Source: Pseudomonadota bacterium (GTDB lineage: Bacteria; Chloroflexota; UBA6077; JAJPHF01). From it: a stretch of 64,000 nt of DNA. The notes under the pieces are model-generated. The model saw only the letters and a program-made list of their open reading frames with translations. It was not told the origin of the DNA and ran no database searches. A program made the translations under genes and the position numbers. The number at the start of each line of letters is the position of its first letter. The first letter of the stretch is position 1. Location of the stretch: NCBI GenBank assembly GCA_021325365.1, contig JAJPHF010000026.1, positions 49,140 to 113,139 of the forward strand. The letters are read 5' to 3'. Below are positions 48,728 to 58,151 of this stretch, piece after piece.

Positions 48728-48946
48728 TCAAAGTGCTACGGCGCCACGCCGACTTATCGGCTTGGCCCCTGCCATCTCGGCCTCGGCTCGTGCTCGACAC
48801 TCTGCCATGACAAGCCCCGGAATCGTGCGGAGGGCGAGGGCGATGCCAAGCGGCAGTAGAATGAGATCGTCCACGACGCCGAAGACTGGCACGAAATCGG
48901 GGATCAGGTCAATCGGGCTGAGCGCACAGGCGACGACTCCTGCCAC
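48728..48946 (-). CDS. YkvA/DUF1232-family membrane protein, short
   Basis: 72 aa from a GTG at 48946. The conserved block VVACALSPIDLIPDFVPVFG followed by VVDDLILLPLGIALALRTIP is characteristic of DUF1232. Full-length members have ~40-50 more residues before this block; here an in-frame stop lies just upstream, so the protein is short or N-terminally truncated. The upstream ribosome binding site is weak. Function of the family is unknown. Confidence 0.72.
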   Translation of the reverse strand: MAGVVACALSPIDLIPDFVPVFGVVDDLILLPLGIALALRTIPGLVMAECRARAEAEMAGAKPISRRGAVAL

Positions 48947-49002
48947 GAAGAGTCGTGCCGCACCTCAGTCGGTGCGCCAGGCCGCGTACGGGAGCAGACG
49001 AG

Positions 49003-49527
49003 ATGGAAGGCGAATTCGCGGCGGCGGTCGCGCGGTGGCAGAATTTCGAGACGCTGGCCGGTTCGATTGCCGCTACTCTCCTAGGACTGCTATTCGTAGC
49101 CGTCTCCATTCGCCCCGCGCTCTTCAGCCAGGAGAACCACGTGGCCTTCCTGACTGTCGCGGCGAAGTCGATGGGGTTATTCATGCTGGTGGCGCTCATG
49201 GCGCTGGTGCTGCAGATTCCCGATATAAAACCGGACAGCATGGGCATCGTGCTCGGGATAATGGCGGTGATCTCGATTTTCAACACAATGCAGCAGGTGG
49301 CGGCGATGCGTCCCATTTTGAATGAATGGGGGCTACTGTTTCTCGTACGACGCGTGCTGCTCCCCGCGCTCGGCTACGCGGGCCTCCTGCTCGCTAGCGT
49401 CGCGTTGTATAACGGCGACGTGCGGTGGCTCTCCCTGCTAGGCGGCACGCAAATCCTGTTCTTGTTTACTGGTACCTACAACGCCTGGGACCTACTGATA
49501 CGGTTAGGACGAGACAAGACAGGGTGA
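49003..49527 (+). CDS. Hypothetical four-helix membrane protein
   Basis: The ATG at 49003 follows GGGAG; 174 aa. EGEFAAAVARWQNFETLAGS precedes four hydrophobic segments: AATLLGLLFVAVSI, MGLFMLVALMALVLQI, MGIVLGIMAVISIF and LLPALGYAGLLLASVAL. No catalytic motif; not recognised. It begins a plus-strand run of small membrane proteins. Confidence 0.7.
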   Translation: MEGEFAAAVARWQNFETLAGSIAATLLGLLFVAVSIRPALFSQENHVAFLTVAAKSMGLFMLVALMALVLQIPDIKPDSMGIVLGIMAVISIFNTMQQVAAMRPILNEWGLLFLVRRVLLPALGYAGLLLASVALYNGDVRWLSLLGGTQILFLFTGTYNAWDLLIRLGRDKTG

Positions 49528-49725
49528 CTCGGCGCCAGGCGGTGGGGCGATTACGTGTCCTGGGATAGAGTGGGTGCTGCAGGGCGGAACGGCCTCTCGT
49601 GAATAAAGCCTGCGAAACGCAAGCTGGAACGGACGTGGGGGGGCGACCATATGACTGGCACGGACGTGTGGGAAGCGGTGCGTCTAGGGTATCCCTGATG
49701 CTTGACCACAAATCGGCCGAGTGCC

Positions 49726-50166
49726 ATGCTTGAGGGGGAGGCCGACGTGGACGAGGGTGAGCACCAGCGATGGGGGATGCGGGACTGGGCTGACGAGGCT
49801 GCTCGGCTAGAGATCGAGAAAGCCGACGACGGTGGCTTCGATCCGTTCAGTGCGACCAGGGAAGCATTCCTCTCGTTCGGCACAGTCGGGATTCTGGCTG
49901 GCCTCTTCCTCGTGCCCGCGCTGCTCCTGCTCGACGCCTTCTTCACCCACAATCGGGTCCTGGGCGTGTTCGCCGTCGAGCTAGCGGTCGGCCTGCTGCT
50001 CGTACTCAACCCTTGGCGATTGCGCTCGCGGCTGCCGCTGATCGGCTCCTCTAACAAGCTTGTCTCTGCGGTGGGATGGGGAATCCTGTCTCTATTGGGT
50101 GCGGCACTTCTGCTGGCGTCGGCTCCAATCTCCCTGCCAGGTGTCCTTATTGTGCGCTTGCGCTGA
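49726..50166 (+). CDS. Small membrane protein, tandem paralogue 1
   Basis: The ATG at 49726 is chosen because the paralogue at 50207 has the same start context (GAGTGCCATG); 146 aa. An acidic N-terminus (LEGEADVDEGEHQRWGM) precedes three hydrophobic segments (FGTVGILAGLFLVPALLLL, VLGVFAVELAVGLLLVLNPW, LVSAVGWGILSLLGAALLLA). Similarity to the next gene covers the start, the EVVGLLL-like helix followed by a W.LR.RLP motif, and the AVGW helix. Not recognised. Confidence 0.65.
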   Translation: MLEGEADVDEGEHQRWGMRDWADEAARLEIEKADDGGFDPFSATREAFLSFGTVGILAGLFLVPALLLLDAFFTHNRVLGVFAVELAVGLLLVLNPWRLRSRLPLIGSSNKLVSAVGWGILSLLGAALLLASAPISLPGVLIVRLR

Positions 50167-50206
50167 GTGAGCCATACGAGCCTTGACCTGAATTCGGGCG
50201 AGTGCC

Positions 50207-50617
50207 ATGTTGGAGCGGGAGTCCGACGTGGACGACGATGCAAGGCGGCGGCGCGATGCCAGCCTGGTTCAGCAGCGCGCTCAACTAGATGCCGCTCGTG
50301 CGCGAGGCTTTCCGACGACAGCCGACAGCGGGGAGCGAGTCGAGGACCCTGGTCGCTTCGGTGCCAAGGCTCTACTCGTCATAGGCTACGCAGTGGCCGC
50401 AATGCTGCTGGTGGGGGCTGGCAATACCCGCAGCTTGAGCCTGGCCGTCATGGCCGTCGAGATCGTCGTGGGTCTGCTCCTGCTCTCGGATGCCTGGGGG
50501 CTGCGGCGGCGGCTCCCGTCGGTGAACTCGGAGAGCAAGCGCCAGGCCGCAGTCGGGTGGATCGCCCTGGTGGTGGGCGCGCTGCTCGTGCGGCAGGTGG
50601 CGGCGTGCTGGTCGTGA
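50207..50617 (+). CDS. Small membrane protein, tandem paralogue 2
   Basis: 136 aa; ATG at 50207. It starts LERESDVDDDARRRRDAS, with helices ALLVIGYAVAAMLLVGAG, VEIVVGLLLLSDAWGL and AVGWIALVVGALLVR. DNA and protein resemble the gene at 49726 from about 24 bp before the ATG onward. Probably in the inner membrane; function unknown. Confidence 0.65.
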   Translation: MLERESDVDDDARRRRDASLVQQRAQLDAARARGFPTTADSGERVEDPGRFGAKALLVIGYAVAAMLLVGAGNTRSLSLAVMAVEIVVGLLLLSDAWGLRRRLPSVNSESKRQAAVGWIALVVGALLVRQVAACWS

Positions 50618-50651
50618 CCATCTCAGGTCCGAGAGTGAAAGGCGCACCAGA

Positions 50652-50900
50652 TTGGACAACCTGGTTGTTGGAATCGTATGCGTGCTCGTCGGACTGCTCC
50701 ACCTTCGGTTTCAGTGGTGGGAGGCATACAGAGATGCCCAGTTTCGTACGATGACGGAGCGCCCCATGGCATGGGACCTGGCCGATAGTATTGTCCTCAT
50801 GCGAATTTGTAGTTGCCTCTGGATTGCCTTCGGGCTGGCGAAGATCATCCTGCCGATCTTCGGACTCCACATTTACGCGGGTAAGTGGACGATCATCTAG
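50652..50900 (+). CDS. Small membrane protein
   Basis: 82 aa from a TTG at 50652 (start weakly supported). Two hydrophobic segments: LVVGIVCVLVGLLHLRF and IVLMRICSCLWIAFGLAKII. It follows the paralogue pair by 34 bp on the same strand. Not recognised. Confidence 0.45.
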   Translation: MDNLVVGIVCVLVGLLHLRFQWWEAYRDAQFRTMTERPMAWDLADSIVLMRICSCLWIAFGLAKIILPIFGLHIYAGKWTII

Positions 50901-51049
50901 TCAGGCGCACACGCCCTCCCGCATGGTGGGTGCCGACCAGTGCCTGGAAGACCGACCATCTAACGCATTCGTTCCATGCGGGTCCTCCCGCTTGTCTCGT
51001 GGCTGGCACCGTGGCATCCTTGAAAACGACAGCCTGGAGGGTGAGCGTG

Positions 51050-51565
51050 ATGCGCTGCCGCAGGACGCTGTTCGCATGGAGTCTGCTCGCGGCTCTGCTT
51101 GTTTTCACAGGCGGAGGCACTCACGGGCAGTCAGTCGTGGCGATGGCGCAGACGAGTGAGATGATGGACGCCGAGGATGTGGTCCTGGCGGCAATGGACG
51201 CTCTGTGGTCAAGAGACATCGAGCGGCACCTGGCCTACCTGGCTGACGACGTGGTGATCGAAGGCTTCCACCGTGGGCAGGTCCTTTCGGGCAAGGCCGC
51301 GTATCGCCACCAACTCCTGCCTATGCTTCAGGTGCCAGACGCTCTATGGCAGCAGGTCGAGGTCCAGACGGCGATTACGGACTCGGATTACGACGCATTC
51401 AGTAACACGACGAGAGTCGAGGCTCAGATGCTTTTGCGCCACAGCGGTGAGTACGCAGCGACGCCTGATCAATACGCTGATCTAACGTTCCTCGCGCGTG
51501 ATGGTTTGATCCACCAAATCCAGTGGCGCGGCCGCCCTAGCTCCAGTCGGACGTTTACTTACTGA
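51050..51565 (+). CDS. Exported SnoaL-like (NTF2-fold) protein
   Basis: The ATG at 51050 follows GGAGGG; 171 aa. Signal peptide RCRRTLFAWSLLAALLVFTGG. The mature part has the SnoaL pattern: DAEDVVLAAMDALWSRDIERH, then LAYLADDVVIEGFHRGQVL, SGKAAYRHQLLPML, VEAQMLLRHSGEY and LTFLARDGLIHQIQWRGRP. SnoaL-like domains host diverse small-molecule isomerases and hydrolases or act as ligand-binding modules. Export and isolation make a prediction difficult. Overlaps the next, opposite gene by 11 bp. Confidence 0.7.
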   Translation: MRCRRTLFAWSLLAALLVFTGGGTHGQSVVAMAQTSEMMDAEDVVLAAMDALWSRDIERHLAYLADDVVIEGFHRGQVLSGKAAYRHQLLPMLQVPDALWQQVEVQTAITDSDYDAFSNTTRVEAQMLLRHSGEYAATPDQYADLTFLARDGLIHQIQWRGRPSSSRTFTY

Positions 51566-51911
51566 TCCTCGCCGGTCGCAGCCACACGCTGCCCCACGCG
51601 CGTAGTAGACGGAACTGGTCTCTGTACTCCTTCGGTAAACTCGCCGTCAGGTGCTCCTTGAGCGCAGGGTGAAGCTGTCGGCTCGTGCCCTGGAACACAG
51701 GATCACGCTGACGATCAAACGCCTCGACTGGCCCGTGCACTGTCTCTACGGCCCGCAGCCATCGCTCCACGGCTGGATGTCGCGCGCCTTCATCGTCAAA
51801 TTCCTGGTCGGTGTCCTGGTTAAAACCTGGGATGGCGAACCTGACGAACGGCCCCGCTGACTCATCGTGTGGGTGGAGTGGCGTCGCACTGGCCCTGAAC
51901 CTGACATTCAT
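51555..51911 (-). CDS. Hypothetical protein (uncertain)
   Basis: 118 aa if it starts at ATG 51911 (GGGA upstream). AFDRQRDPVFQGTSRQLHPA and LKEHLTASLPKEYRDQFRLL look like real, non-repetitive protein, but there is no known motif and the ribosome binding site is weak. Convergent overlap with the SnoaL-like gene. Confidence 0.35.
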   Translation of the reverse strand: MNVRFRASATPLHPHDESAGPFVRFAIPGFNQDTDQEFDDEGARHPAVERWLRAVETVHGPVEAFDRQRDPVFQGTSRQLHPALKEHLTASLPKEYRDQFRLLRAWGSVWLRPARISK

Positions 51912-52025
51912 GCGAGCGATCCCAGAGAAAGTCTTATGGCTGCTGGCACGCGATTTGCTTAGCCGCTCGCTTGGGTGCAGGGCCACGACGTCCCGGATCT
52001 GTCCCTCAGCCGAGAGGAGGCAGCG

Positions 52026-52529
52026 ATGGCTGCAATTCGCGTCGGGCACGCGACTAGCCGCTGGGCACACGTCCGTTCGGCTTATCGGGAGCGGGTGGCA
52101 GCGCAGGGCAGAGAACCCGCGTTTTTAGTGACGCTGGCCTTCCTGGTCACCTTTGCAGTCGTCCGCCTTATCACGCACGGATTGAAGGATGGCTGGCTCC
52201 CGTTTCTCCACAACGTGTCGGCCGGCGGGCTTCACATTCACCACATGGTGCCGGGCATGCTGCTTGCCCTTCTCGCGGGGTATCTCAGCATCGTCCTGGG
52301 AACTCATGCGCCTACGCGCTTGCTCGCCGTCCTGTTTGGTCTGGGTACCGCGCTGGTTCTGGACGAGTTTGCGCTGTGGCTTCGGCTGGCGGATGTGTAC
52401 TGGGAGCCCCAGGGACGGGAGAGCATCGACGCCGTCATCATAGCTGGCGCGATCGGTATCCTGTTCCTGTTGGGGACCAATTTCTGGCCGCATGTCGGTC
52501 AGTCGCTACGTCACAGAACCGAGCCCTGA
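52026..52529 (+). CDS. Conserved membrane protein with HIHH motif
   Basis: The ATG at 52026 follows GAGGAGG; 167 aa. Membrane segments FLVTLAFLVTFAVVRLI, MLLALLAGYLSIVLG, LLAVLFGLGTALVL and AVIIAGAIGILFLLG. Motifs NVSAGGLHIHHMVPG and LDEFALWLRLADVYWEPQGR are those of an uncharacterised integral membrane family also common in Actinobacteria. The His and Asp/Glu residues could bind metal. Last gene of the small-membrane-protein region. Confidence 0.75.
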   Translation: MAAIRVGHATSRWAHVRSAYRERVAAQGREPAFLVTLAFLVTFAVVRLITHGLKDGWLPFLHNVSAGGLHIHHMVPGMLLALLAGYLSIVLGTHAPTRLLAVLFGLGTALVLDEFALWLRLADVYWEPQGRESIDAVIIAGAIGILFLLGTNFWPHVGQSLRHRTEP

Positions 52530-52624
52530 ACGTAGCCTCGATCGTGGCTTCTCGCTCGCCGCCCTGGCGCAAATCGCAGGCCCGACCACCAGCAAGGCCC
52601 ATTACCTGTAACAGATGTCGCCGG

Positions 52625-53629
52625 CTACAGCCAGTCGGCGCGGTGGGCGAGGTAGATGCCGCCGAGGATGAGGGCCGCCATGAGCGCCATGCTGTAGGCG
52701 AAGCCCCAGTCGCTGTCGTAGCTCGGCCAGGGGGTCTTGAAGTTCATGCCGTAGATGCCGGCGACCAGCGTCGGCGCCATGACGATCAGCGTGAGCGCCG
52801 TCATGCGCTTGACGAGCTGGTTCAGGCGGTTGGAGACGGCGGAGAGGTGCAGGTCGAGCGCCGAGCTGAGCAGGTCGCGGTACACGTCGAGGCCGTCGAG
52901 CACGCGCAGCGCGTGGTCGTACACGTCGGCGAAGTACGGGTGCATCGTCGGCGGGAACAGCGGCAGGTCGCGGCGGATGATCTCGTTCAGCACGTCGCGT
53001 GTCGGCGCGAGCAGCCGCCGCATGCGCAATAGCTCTTTCCGCAACTGGAACAGGTCGGAGAGCACGCTGTTGTCGGCGCGCGCGAAGATGACCTCCTCGA
53101 TGTCGTCGACTTGCTCGGCTACCCAGTCCATCAGCGGGAAATAGCCGTCCACGACCGTGTCGAGCAGGGTGTACACCAGGAACGCGACGCCGTCGAGGCG
53201 ACCTTGCTGGTGCGCGGTCCAGCGCGTCAGGGCGTCGTCGAGCTGCGGCAGGGCGCCGCGATGGACCGTGACGACGTAGCGCTCGCCCCAGAAGATCTGC
53301 AGCTCGGTGGGCGCGAAGCGGTCGGCCGAGCGCGTGGCGGCGTAGACGACGATGAAGTAGTAGTCGTGGTAGGTGTCGCACTTCGGCCGCTGGTGGGCCC
53401 GCGCCACATCCTCGATGGCCAGCTCGTGGAAGCCGAACTCGCGGCGCAGCAAGTCCAGGTCTGCCGGGCCGGGGTCCGTGACGTCGAGCCAGAGCAAGTT
53501 GGCGTGATCCGCGAGCAGCTCGCTGATCTGGTCGAGCTTGGCCACCTCCCGCCACCCCTGCCCGTGCGCGTCAACGACGAGCCGCGTCCTGCCCAACAGC
53601 TCCCCCGAGCGCGGCCGGCCCGTTGCCAC
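52625..53629 (-). CDS. CorA-family magnesium/divalent cation channel
   Basis: 334 aa from a GTG at 53629. A long cytoplasmic funnel domain (LLWLDVTDPGPADLDLL, FHELAIEDVARAHQRPKCDT) leads to helical stalks (LVKRMTALTLIVMAPTLVAG) and the pore motif YGMNFKTPWPSY (GMN), then a second helix (FAYSMALMAALILGGIYLA). This is the classical two-TM pentamer importing Mg2+ or Co2+. It lies 34 bp downstream of the ilvD gene on the same strand, perhaps cotranscribed, with no obvious functional link. Confidence 0.93.
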   Translation of the reverse strand: MATGRPRSGELLGRTRLVVDAHGQGWREVAKLDQISELLADHANLLWLDVTDPGPADLDLLRREFGFHELAIEDVARAHQRPKCDTYHDYYFIVVYAATRSADRFAPTELQIFWGERYVVTVHRGALPQLDDALTRWTAHQQGRLDGVAFLVYTLLDTVVDGYFPLMDWVAEQVDDIEEVIFARADNSVLSDLFQLRKELLRMRRLLAPTRDVLNEIIRRDLPLFPPTMHPYFADVYDHALRVLDGLDVYRDLLSSALDLHLSAVSNRLNQLVKRMTALTLIVMAPTLVAGIYGMNFKTPWPSYDSDWGFAYSMALMAALILGGIYLAHRADWL

Positions 53630-53663
53630 GCCGCGGCGTAATGGTGTGATAGCGTGAGTCCCG

Positions 53664-55358
53664 TCAGGCGGGCAGGCCCGGGTGGGTGACGGCGCCCTCG
53701 CTGGCGGGCCGCACGAGCTGGGCGTACTTCCAGAGCGCGCCGCCAGGGTAGCGCGGCGCGGGCGGCTGCCAGGCGGCCAGGCGGCGCTGCAGCTCGGCCT
53801 CGTCCAGCTCGACCTCCAGGCGCCCGTTCTCGGCGTCGAGCACGATCACGTCGCCGTCGCGCAGCAGGGCGATGGGGCCGCCCACTTGCGCTTCCGGCCC
53901 CACGTGGCCGACCATCAGGCCCTTGGTGGCGCCGCTGAAGCGGCCGTCGGTAATGAGGACGCACTCCTCGCCCAGCCCCTGGCCGACGATGGCCGCCGTG
54001 GTAGAGAGCATCTCGCGCATGCCCGGCCCGCCCTTTGGCCCCTCGTAGCGGATGACCACCACGTCGCCGGCCTTGACCGCGCGCCGCTCGACGGCGGCGA
54101 ACGCCTCCTGCTCGCTGTTGAAGACACGCGCGGGGCCGCGGTGGTGCAGCTTCTTCACGCCCGCCACTTTAATGACGGCGCCGTCGGGCGCCAAGTTGCC
54201 GCGCAGGATCTTCAGCCCGCCGGTCGGGCTGAGCGGCCGGTCGAGGGGGTGGACGACGCGGTTGTCGGGCCCGGTGGTGAAGGCCGCGAGATTTTCGGCC
54301 ATCGTCTGGCCGGTGACGGTGAGACAGTCGCCGTGCAGCAGGCCCGCGTCGAGCAAGAGCTTGAGCAGCACCGGCACGCCGCCCACGCGGTGCAGGTCGA
54401 GCATCATGTAGTGGCCGCCGGGCACCAGATCGGCGATCGTCGGGGTGCGGTGGGCCACCCGCTCCACGTCGTCCAGCGTCAGCGTCAGTCCCGCCTCGTG
54501 AGCGAGGGCCGGCAGGTGGAGCGCGGCGTTCGTCGAGCCGCCGGTGGCCGCGACGATGGCGATGGCGTTCTCGAACGCCTCGCGCGTCAGGATCTGGCGC
54601 GGGCGCAGGTCCAACTCGAGCAGGCGCAGCACCTGGCGGCCGCACTCCTCGGCGTAGCGGTCGCGCGCCGTCTCGACGGCCGGCGGGGAGCTGCTGCCCG
54701 GCAGCGCCATGCCGATCGCCTCGGCCACGCAGGCCATCGTGTTCGCCGTGAACTGGCCGCCACACGAGCCGGCGCCCGGGCAGGCGCCGCACTCTAGCTC
54801 GTGCAGCTCGGCCTCGGTCATGTTGCCCGCGGCCACCCGGCCCACGCCCTCGTAGACGTCCTGAATGGTCACGTCGCGGTTCTGGAAGCGGCCGGGCAGG
54901 ATGGTGCCGCCGTAGAGGAAGACGCTGGGCAGGTTCAGCCGCGCCATCGCCATGAGCATGCCGGGGAGGCTCTTGTCACAGCCGGCCAGGCCGACCAGCG
55001 CGTCGTAGCAGTGGGCGCGCATCATCAGCTCGACCGAGTCGGCGATCACCTCGCGGCTGACGAGGGAGGCCTTCATGCCCTCGTGGCCCATGGCGATGCC
55101 GTCGCTCACGGCGATGGTCACGAACTCGCGGGGCGTGCCGCCGGCCTCGGCCACGCCGCGCTTGATGGCGGCCGCCTGGCGGTCGAGGGCCAGGTTGCAG
55201 GGGGTAGCCTCGTTCCAGGTGTTCGCCACGCCGACGAATGGCCGGCTGAGATCGTCGTCGCCGAGGCCCATCGCGCGCAGGAAGGCGCGGTGCGGGGCGC
55301 GCTCGACGCCCTCCGTCACCTCGCGGCTCTGGCGCTTCAGCGGGCTAGTCGTTGTCAT
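53664..55358 (-). CDS. ilvD: Dihydroxy-acid dehydratase
   Basis: 564 aa, the usual length. Dehydrates 2,3-dihydroxy-isovalerate and -methylvalerate to the 2-oxo acids in valine/isoleucine synthesis. Iron-sulfur cluster Cys in [20 protein letters not shown] and [19 protein letters not shown]; also [53 protein letters not shown] and the terminal KYAQLV. The N-terminus has a typical [13 protein letters not shown]. No other ilv genes or leader peptide were seen nearby. CorA follows. Confidence 0.96.
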   Translation of the reverse strand: MTTTSPLKRQSREVTEGVERAPHRAFLRAMGLGDDDLSRPFVGVANTWNEATPCNLALDRQAAAIKRGVAEAGGTPREFVTIAVSDGIAMGHEGMKASLVSREVIADSVELMMRAHCYDALVGLAGCDKSLPGMLMAMARLNLPSVFLYGGTILPGRFQNRDVTIQDVYEGVGRVAAGNMTEAELHELECGACPGAGSCGGQFTANTMACVAEAIGMALPGSSSPPAVETARDRYAEECGRQVLRLLELDLRPRQILTREAFENAIAIVAATGGSTNAALHLPALAHEAGLTLTLDDVERVAHRTPTIADLVPGGHYMMLDLHRVGGVPVLLKLLLDAGLLHGDCLTVTGQTMAENLAAFTTGPDNRVVHPLDRPLSPTGGLKILRGNLAPDGAVIKVAGVKKLHHRGPARVFNSEQEAFAAVERRAVKAGDVVVIRYEGPKGGPGMREMLSTTAAIVGQGLGEECVLITDGRFSGATKGLMVGHVGPEAQVGGPIALLRDGDVIVLDAENGRLEVELDEAELQRRLAAWQPPAPRYPGGALWKYAQLVRPASEGAVTHPGLPA

Positions 55359-55634
55359 GGCGTCTCTTCCTCTCGGCGGCCGCGCGATGCCCCGGGCATG
55401 CGGCCCGGCAGCCCGGGTCCCCCGCGTGTGCCAGGCGTAGCAGGGCAGCAGTTGGCGGCCGGCCGGACCGGTGTTGTCACAATATAGCAGGGGCGATACG
55501 GCCCGAGCAGGCGCTAGGCTGGACAGGCCCGCGCCTCACCTACTAAGCTGAGGGGCGCGAGAGGCGTCCGGAGCAGCCACGGGCCTCGCCACGCGGCGCT
55601 TGCCCGCGCGACGAGCGCCGAGCGAGGAGGGCGC

Positions 55635-58046
55635 GTGCGCCAATACGTCGTTCGGTCCGCGCGCCGCCTCGGCCCCAGTCTCGACCTCGCCCTCATCAGC
55701 TTCGTCGCTCTCTACTTCGAGATGATCGCCATCCGCTGGCTGGCCTCCGACGTGCGGGTCTTCGCCTACCTCAAGAACCTGCCGCTGCTCGCCGCGTTCC
55801 TTGGGCTGGGGCTGGGCTGCGCGCGCGCCGGGGCGATGCCCGGTCGCGCTCGCGCGGCCATCTGGTGGTTCCCACCGCTCTGCCTGGCGTTCGCGGCGAT
55901 CGTCGCCTGCGCTGAGCCGCTGGGCCTGGTACACCTCTACTTCCCGCAGGAGGACTTCTGGGCCTGGAACGACGCGAACTGGGAGGCGCAGCAGCTGCCG
56001 GCGACACTTCTGGCCGTGCGCTTCTTCGCGGTCGTGCTGGGGCTGTTCTTCCTGGTGGTCGCGCTGTTCGCCAGCCTGGGCGCGCGGCTGGGCGCCCTGT
56101 TCGACGCGCTGCCGCCGACGCGCGCCTACGCCGTCAACCTGGCGGCCAGCCTCGCCGGCATCTGGGTGTTCGCGGCGCTGTCGTGGCTCGGCTGGCCGCC
56201 GGCCGGCTGGTTCGCGCTTGGCATTGTGGCCGCGCTGCGGTTTTTCGTGGCGGGGGAACCTAACCCCCCCGGCCCCAGCGATGCTTGCAGTGTTCCGCGT
56301 CGCACCCTGCGAAGGAAGGGGGGAGCCACCCCGGCCTCGTCCTCGTCCCTCTCCCCCTTCCCACATTGGGAGGGGGGCCGGGGGGGTAGGTTCCTCCGTC
56401 CGGCCTTCGCGCTTGTCTGTCTGGGCGCGACGGTGGCGCTGGTCGCGCTGGCGCCGGGGGCGACCCGGTGGTCGCCGTACTACCGCATCGACCTGAGCCC
56501 CTATCTCGTGCCGAACGCCAGCGGCGGGCTCGACGCGGCCGGGCAGAAGCTGACCGTGAACCACGACTACCACCAGAACGCGCTCGATCTGAGCGAGGCG
56601 TTCGTGCGCGCCCATCCGGCGCTCGACACGCCCCGCCTGGCGTACGAGCTGCCGTACCGCTTCGCCGAGCCGCGGCGGGTGCTGGTGGTGGGCGCTGGCA
56701 TGGGGAACGACGTGGCGGCGGCGCTGCGCCACGGCGCCGAGCGGGTGGACGCCGTGGAGATCGACCCGGCGATCCAGGCGCTGGGCCGCGAGCAGCACCC
56801 CGAGCGGCCCTACGGCTCGCCGCGGGTGCGGGCGATCAACGACGACGCGCGCGCCTACCTGGCGCACACCGACGAGCAGTACGACCTGATCGTGTTTGGG
56901 CTGCTCGACTCGCACACCCTGCTCTCCAGCATGTCCAGCCTGCGCCTGGACAGTTACGTCTACACGCTAGAGAGCTTGCGGCAGGCCCGCGCGCACCTGG
57001 CGCCGGGCGGGCACCTGGTGCTGACTTTCGCGGCCTCGGTGGGGGGCTGGGACTGGCTGGCCGCACGGCTGTACCAGATGGTGACGGCCACGTTCGACGC
57101 GGAGCCGGTGGCGCTCAGCCTGGGCTACGACGTGAGCACGCTGTACGTCGCGGGGCCGGACGTCCACGAGCGGCTGGCGGCCGATCCCGACCTGGCGGCG
57201 CTGGCCGTCGATCCCGCGCCGCTTCGCGTGCCCGTCGCGCCGGCCACCGACGACTGGCCGTTCCTCTACCTGCGCGAGCATAGCGTGCCCCTGCTGCCCT
57301 ATGGCGTGATGCTGGGCTTGCTGCTGGTGCTCGGCGGCGGGCTGGTGCTGCTGACGCTGCGGGCGCCCGGGGACGAGGCGCCGGCGCCGGAGACGCCGCA
57401 CGGCCCCGCGATGGCCCATCGCCTGCGCGCGGCCGAGGCGGCGCCGCGTCCGGCGGTCCCGACGCCCGCACTCCTGGACGTGCCCATGTTCCTGCTGGGG
57501 GCGGCGTTCATGCTGCTGGAGACGAAGAGCATCAGCCAGCTGTCGCTGCTGTTTGGCTCGACCTGGCTGGTGAACGCCGTCATCATCTCGGCCATCCTGC
57601 TGATGGCGCTCGCGGCCAACCTGTACGTTGGCTGGCGGCGGCCGGCGCGCGTCGGCCCGGCCTACGCGCTGCTGGGTCTGGCGCTCGTGGCCGACCAGCT
57701 CGTGCCGCTTGGGGCGCTCGGTACGCTGGACCCGCTGCTGCGGGCGGCGCTCGGCGGCCTGCTGCTGGCGCTGCCGCTGTTGTTCGCGGGGGTGGTGTTC
57801 GCCACCCTGTTCGCGCGGACGCCGGCGCCGAGCCACGCGTTCGGCTCGAACCTGCTGGGGGCGCTGGCGGGGGGCCTGTTAGAATACGCCGCGATGATCA
57901 CCGGCTTCCGGGCGCTCGGGCTGATCGCGCTCGCGCTATATGCCGCGTCGTGGCTGGCGCTGCGCCGCCGGGCGCTCCTCGCCCCGGCCCGCGGCGCCCG
58001 CGCCTGGCGCCGGGCGCCGCGGGCCGCCCGGCCGGTGCCGCGCTAA
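55635..58046 (+). CDS. Spermidine-synthase-like multi-pass membrane protein with repeat insertion
   Basis: 803 aa from the GTG at 55635 (GAGGAGGG upstream). About six N-terminal helices (ISFVALYFEMIAIRWLAS, LPLLAAFLGLGLGCA) precede a cytoplasmic Rossmann domain similar to spermidine synthase (RVLVVGAGMGNDVAAALRHG, VEIDPAIQALGREQHPERPY, YDLIVFGLLDSHTLLSSMSS). More helices follow (VPMFLLGAAFMLLETKSISQ). Amine-substrate residues are not evident, so it may be a methyl- or aminopropyl-transferase-like membrane protein. Residues ~206-253 derive from an interspersed repeat inserted between two helices without breaking the frame. Confidence 0.85.
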   Translation: MRQYVVRSARRLGPSLDLALISFVALYFEMIAIRWLASDVRVFAYLKNLPLLAAFLGLGLGCARAGAMPGRARAAIWWFPPLCLAFAAIVACAEPLGLVHLYFPQEDFWAWNDANWEAQQLPATLLAVRFFAVVLGLFFLVVALFASLGARLGALFDALPPTRAYAVNLAASLAGIWVFAALSWLGWPPAGWFALGIVAALRFFVAGEPNPPGPSDACSVPRRTLRRKGGATPASSSSLSPFPHWEGGRGGRFLRPAFALVCLGATVALVALAPGATRWSPYYRIDLSPYLVPNASGGLDAAGQKLTVNHDYHQNALDLSEAFVRAHPALDTPRLAYELPYRFAEPRRVLVVGAGMGNDVAAALRHGAERVDAVEIDPAIQALGREQHPERPYGSPRVRAINDDARAYLAHTDEQYDLIVFGLLDSHTLLSSMSSLRLDSYVYTLESLRQARAHLAPGGHLVLTFAASVGGWDWLAARLYQMVTATFDAEPVALSLGYDVSTLYVAGPDVHERLAADPDLAALAVDPAPLRVPVAPATDDWPFLYLREHSVPLLPYGVMLGLLLVLGGGLVLLTLRAPGDEAPAPETPHGPAMAHRLRAAEAAPRPAVPTPALLDVPMFLLGAAFMLLETKSISQLSLLFGSTWLVNAVIISAILLMALAANLYVGWRRPARVGPAYALLGLALVADQLVPLGALGTLDPLLRAALGGLLLALPLLFAGVVFATLFARTPAPSHAFGSNLLGALAGGLLEYAAMITGFRALGLIALALYAASWLALRRRALLAPARGARAWRRAPRAARPVPR
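56252..56397 (-). repeat. Interspersed palindromic repeat, copy 3, inside a coding gene
   Basis: GGGGGAACCTAACCCCCCCG begins it at 56252 and the inverted end GGGGGGGTAGGTTCC ends it at about 56394. The interior matches the reverse complement of the 43634-43815 copy. It is translated as a Pro/Ser/Gly/Arg-rich loop (PPGPSDACSVPRRTLRRKGG...) within the membrane protein above. Confidence 0.85.
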
Positions 58047-58151
58047 GCGCGGCCACCGCCTGGTGGGCCTCGTCGCACGCCGCCCCCGGCGGCGCACGGC
58101 GTGCCCCAGCTTCCCTTGATGTAGCTACGCTTGATAAGGAGTGAGCACCGC

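Noticed and set aside
55536..56915. Minus-strand frame of 459 codons across the repeat copy
   Set aside because: Antisense to the spermidine-synthase-like gene; Arg/Gln/Gly-rich and disordered.
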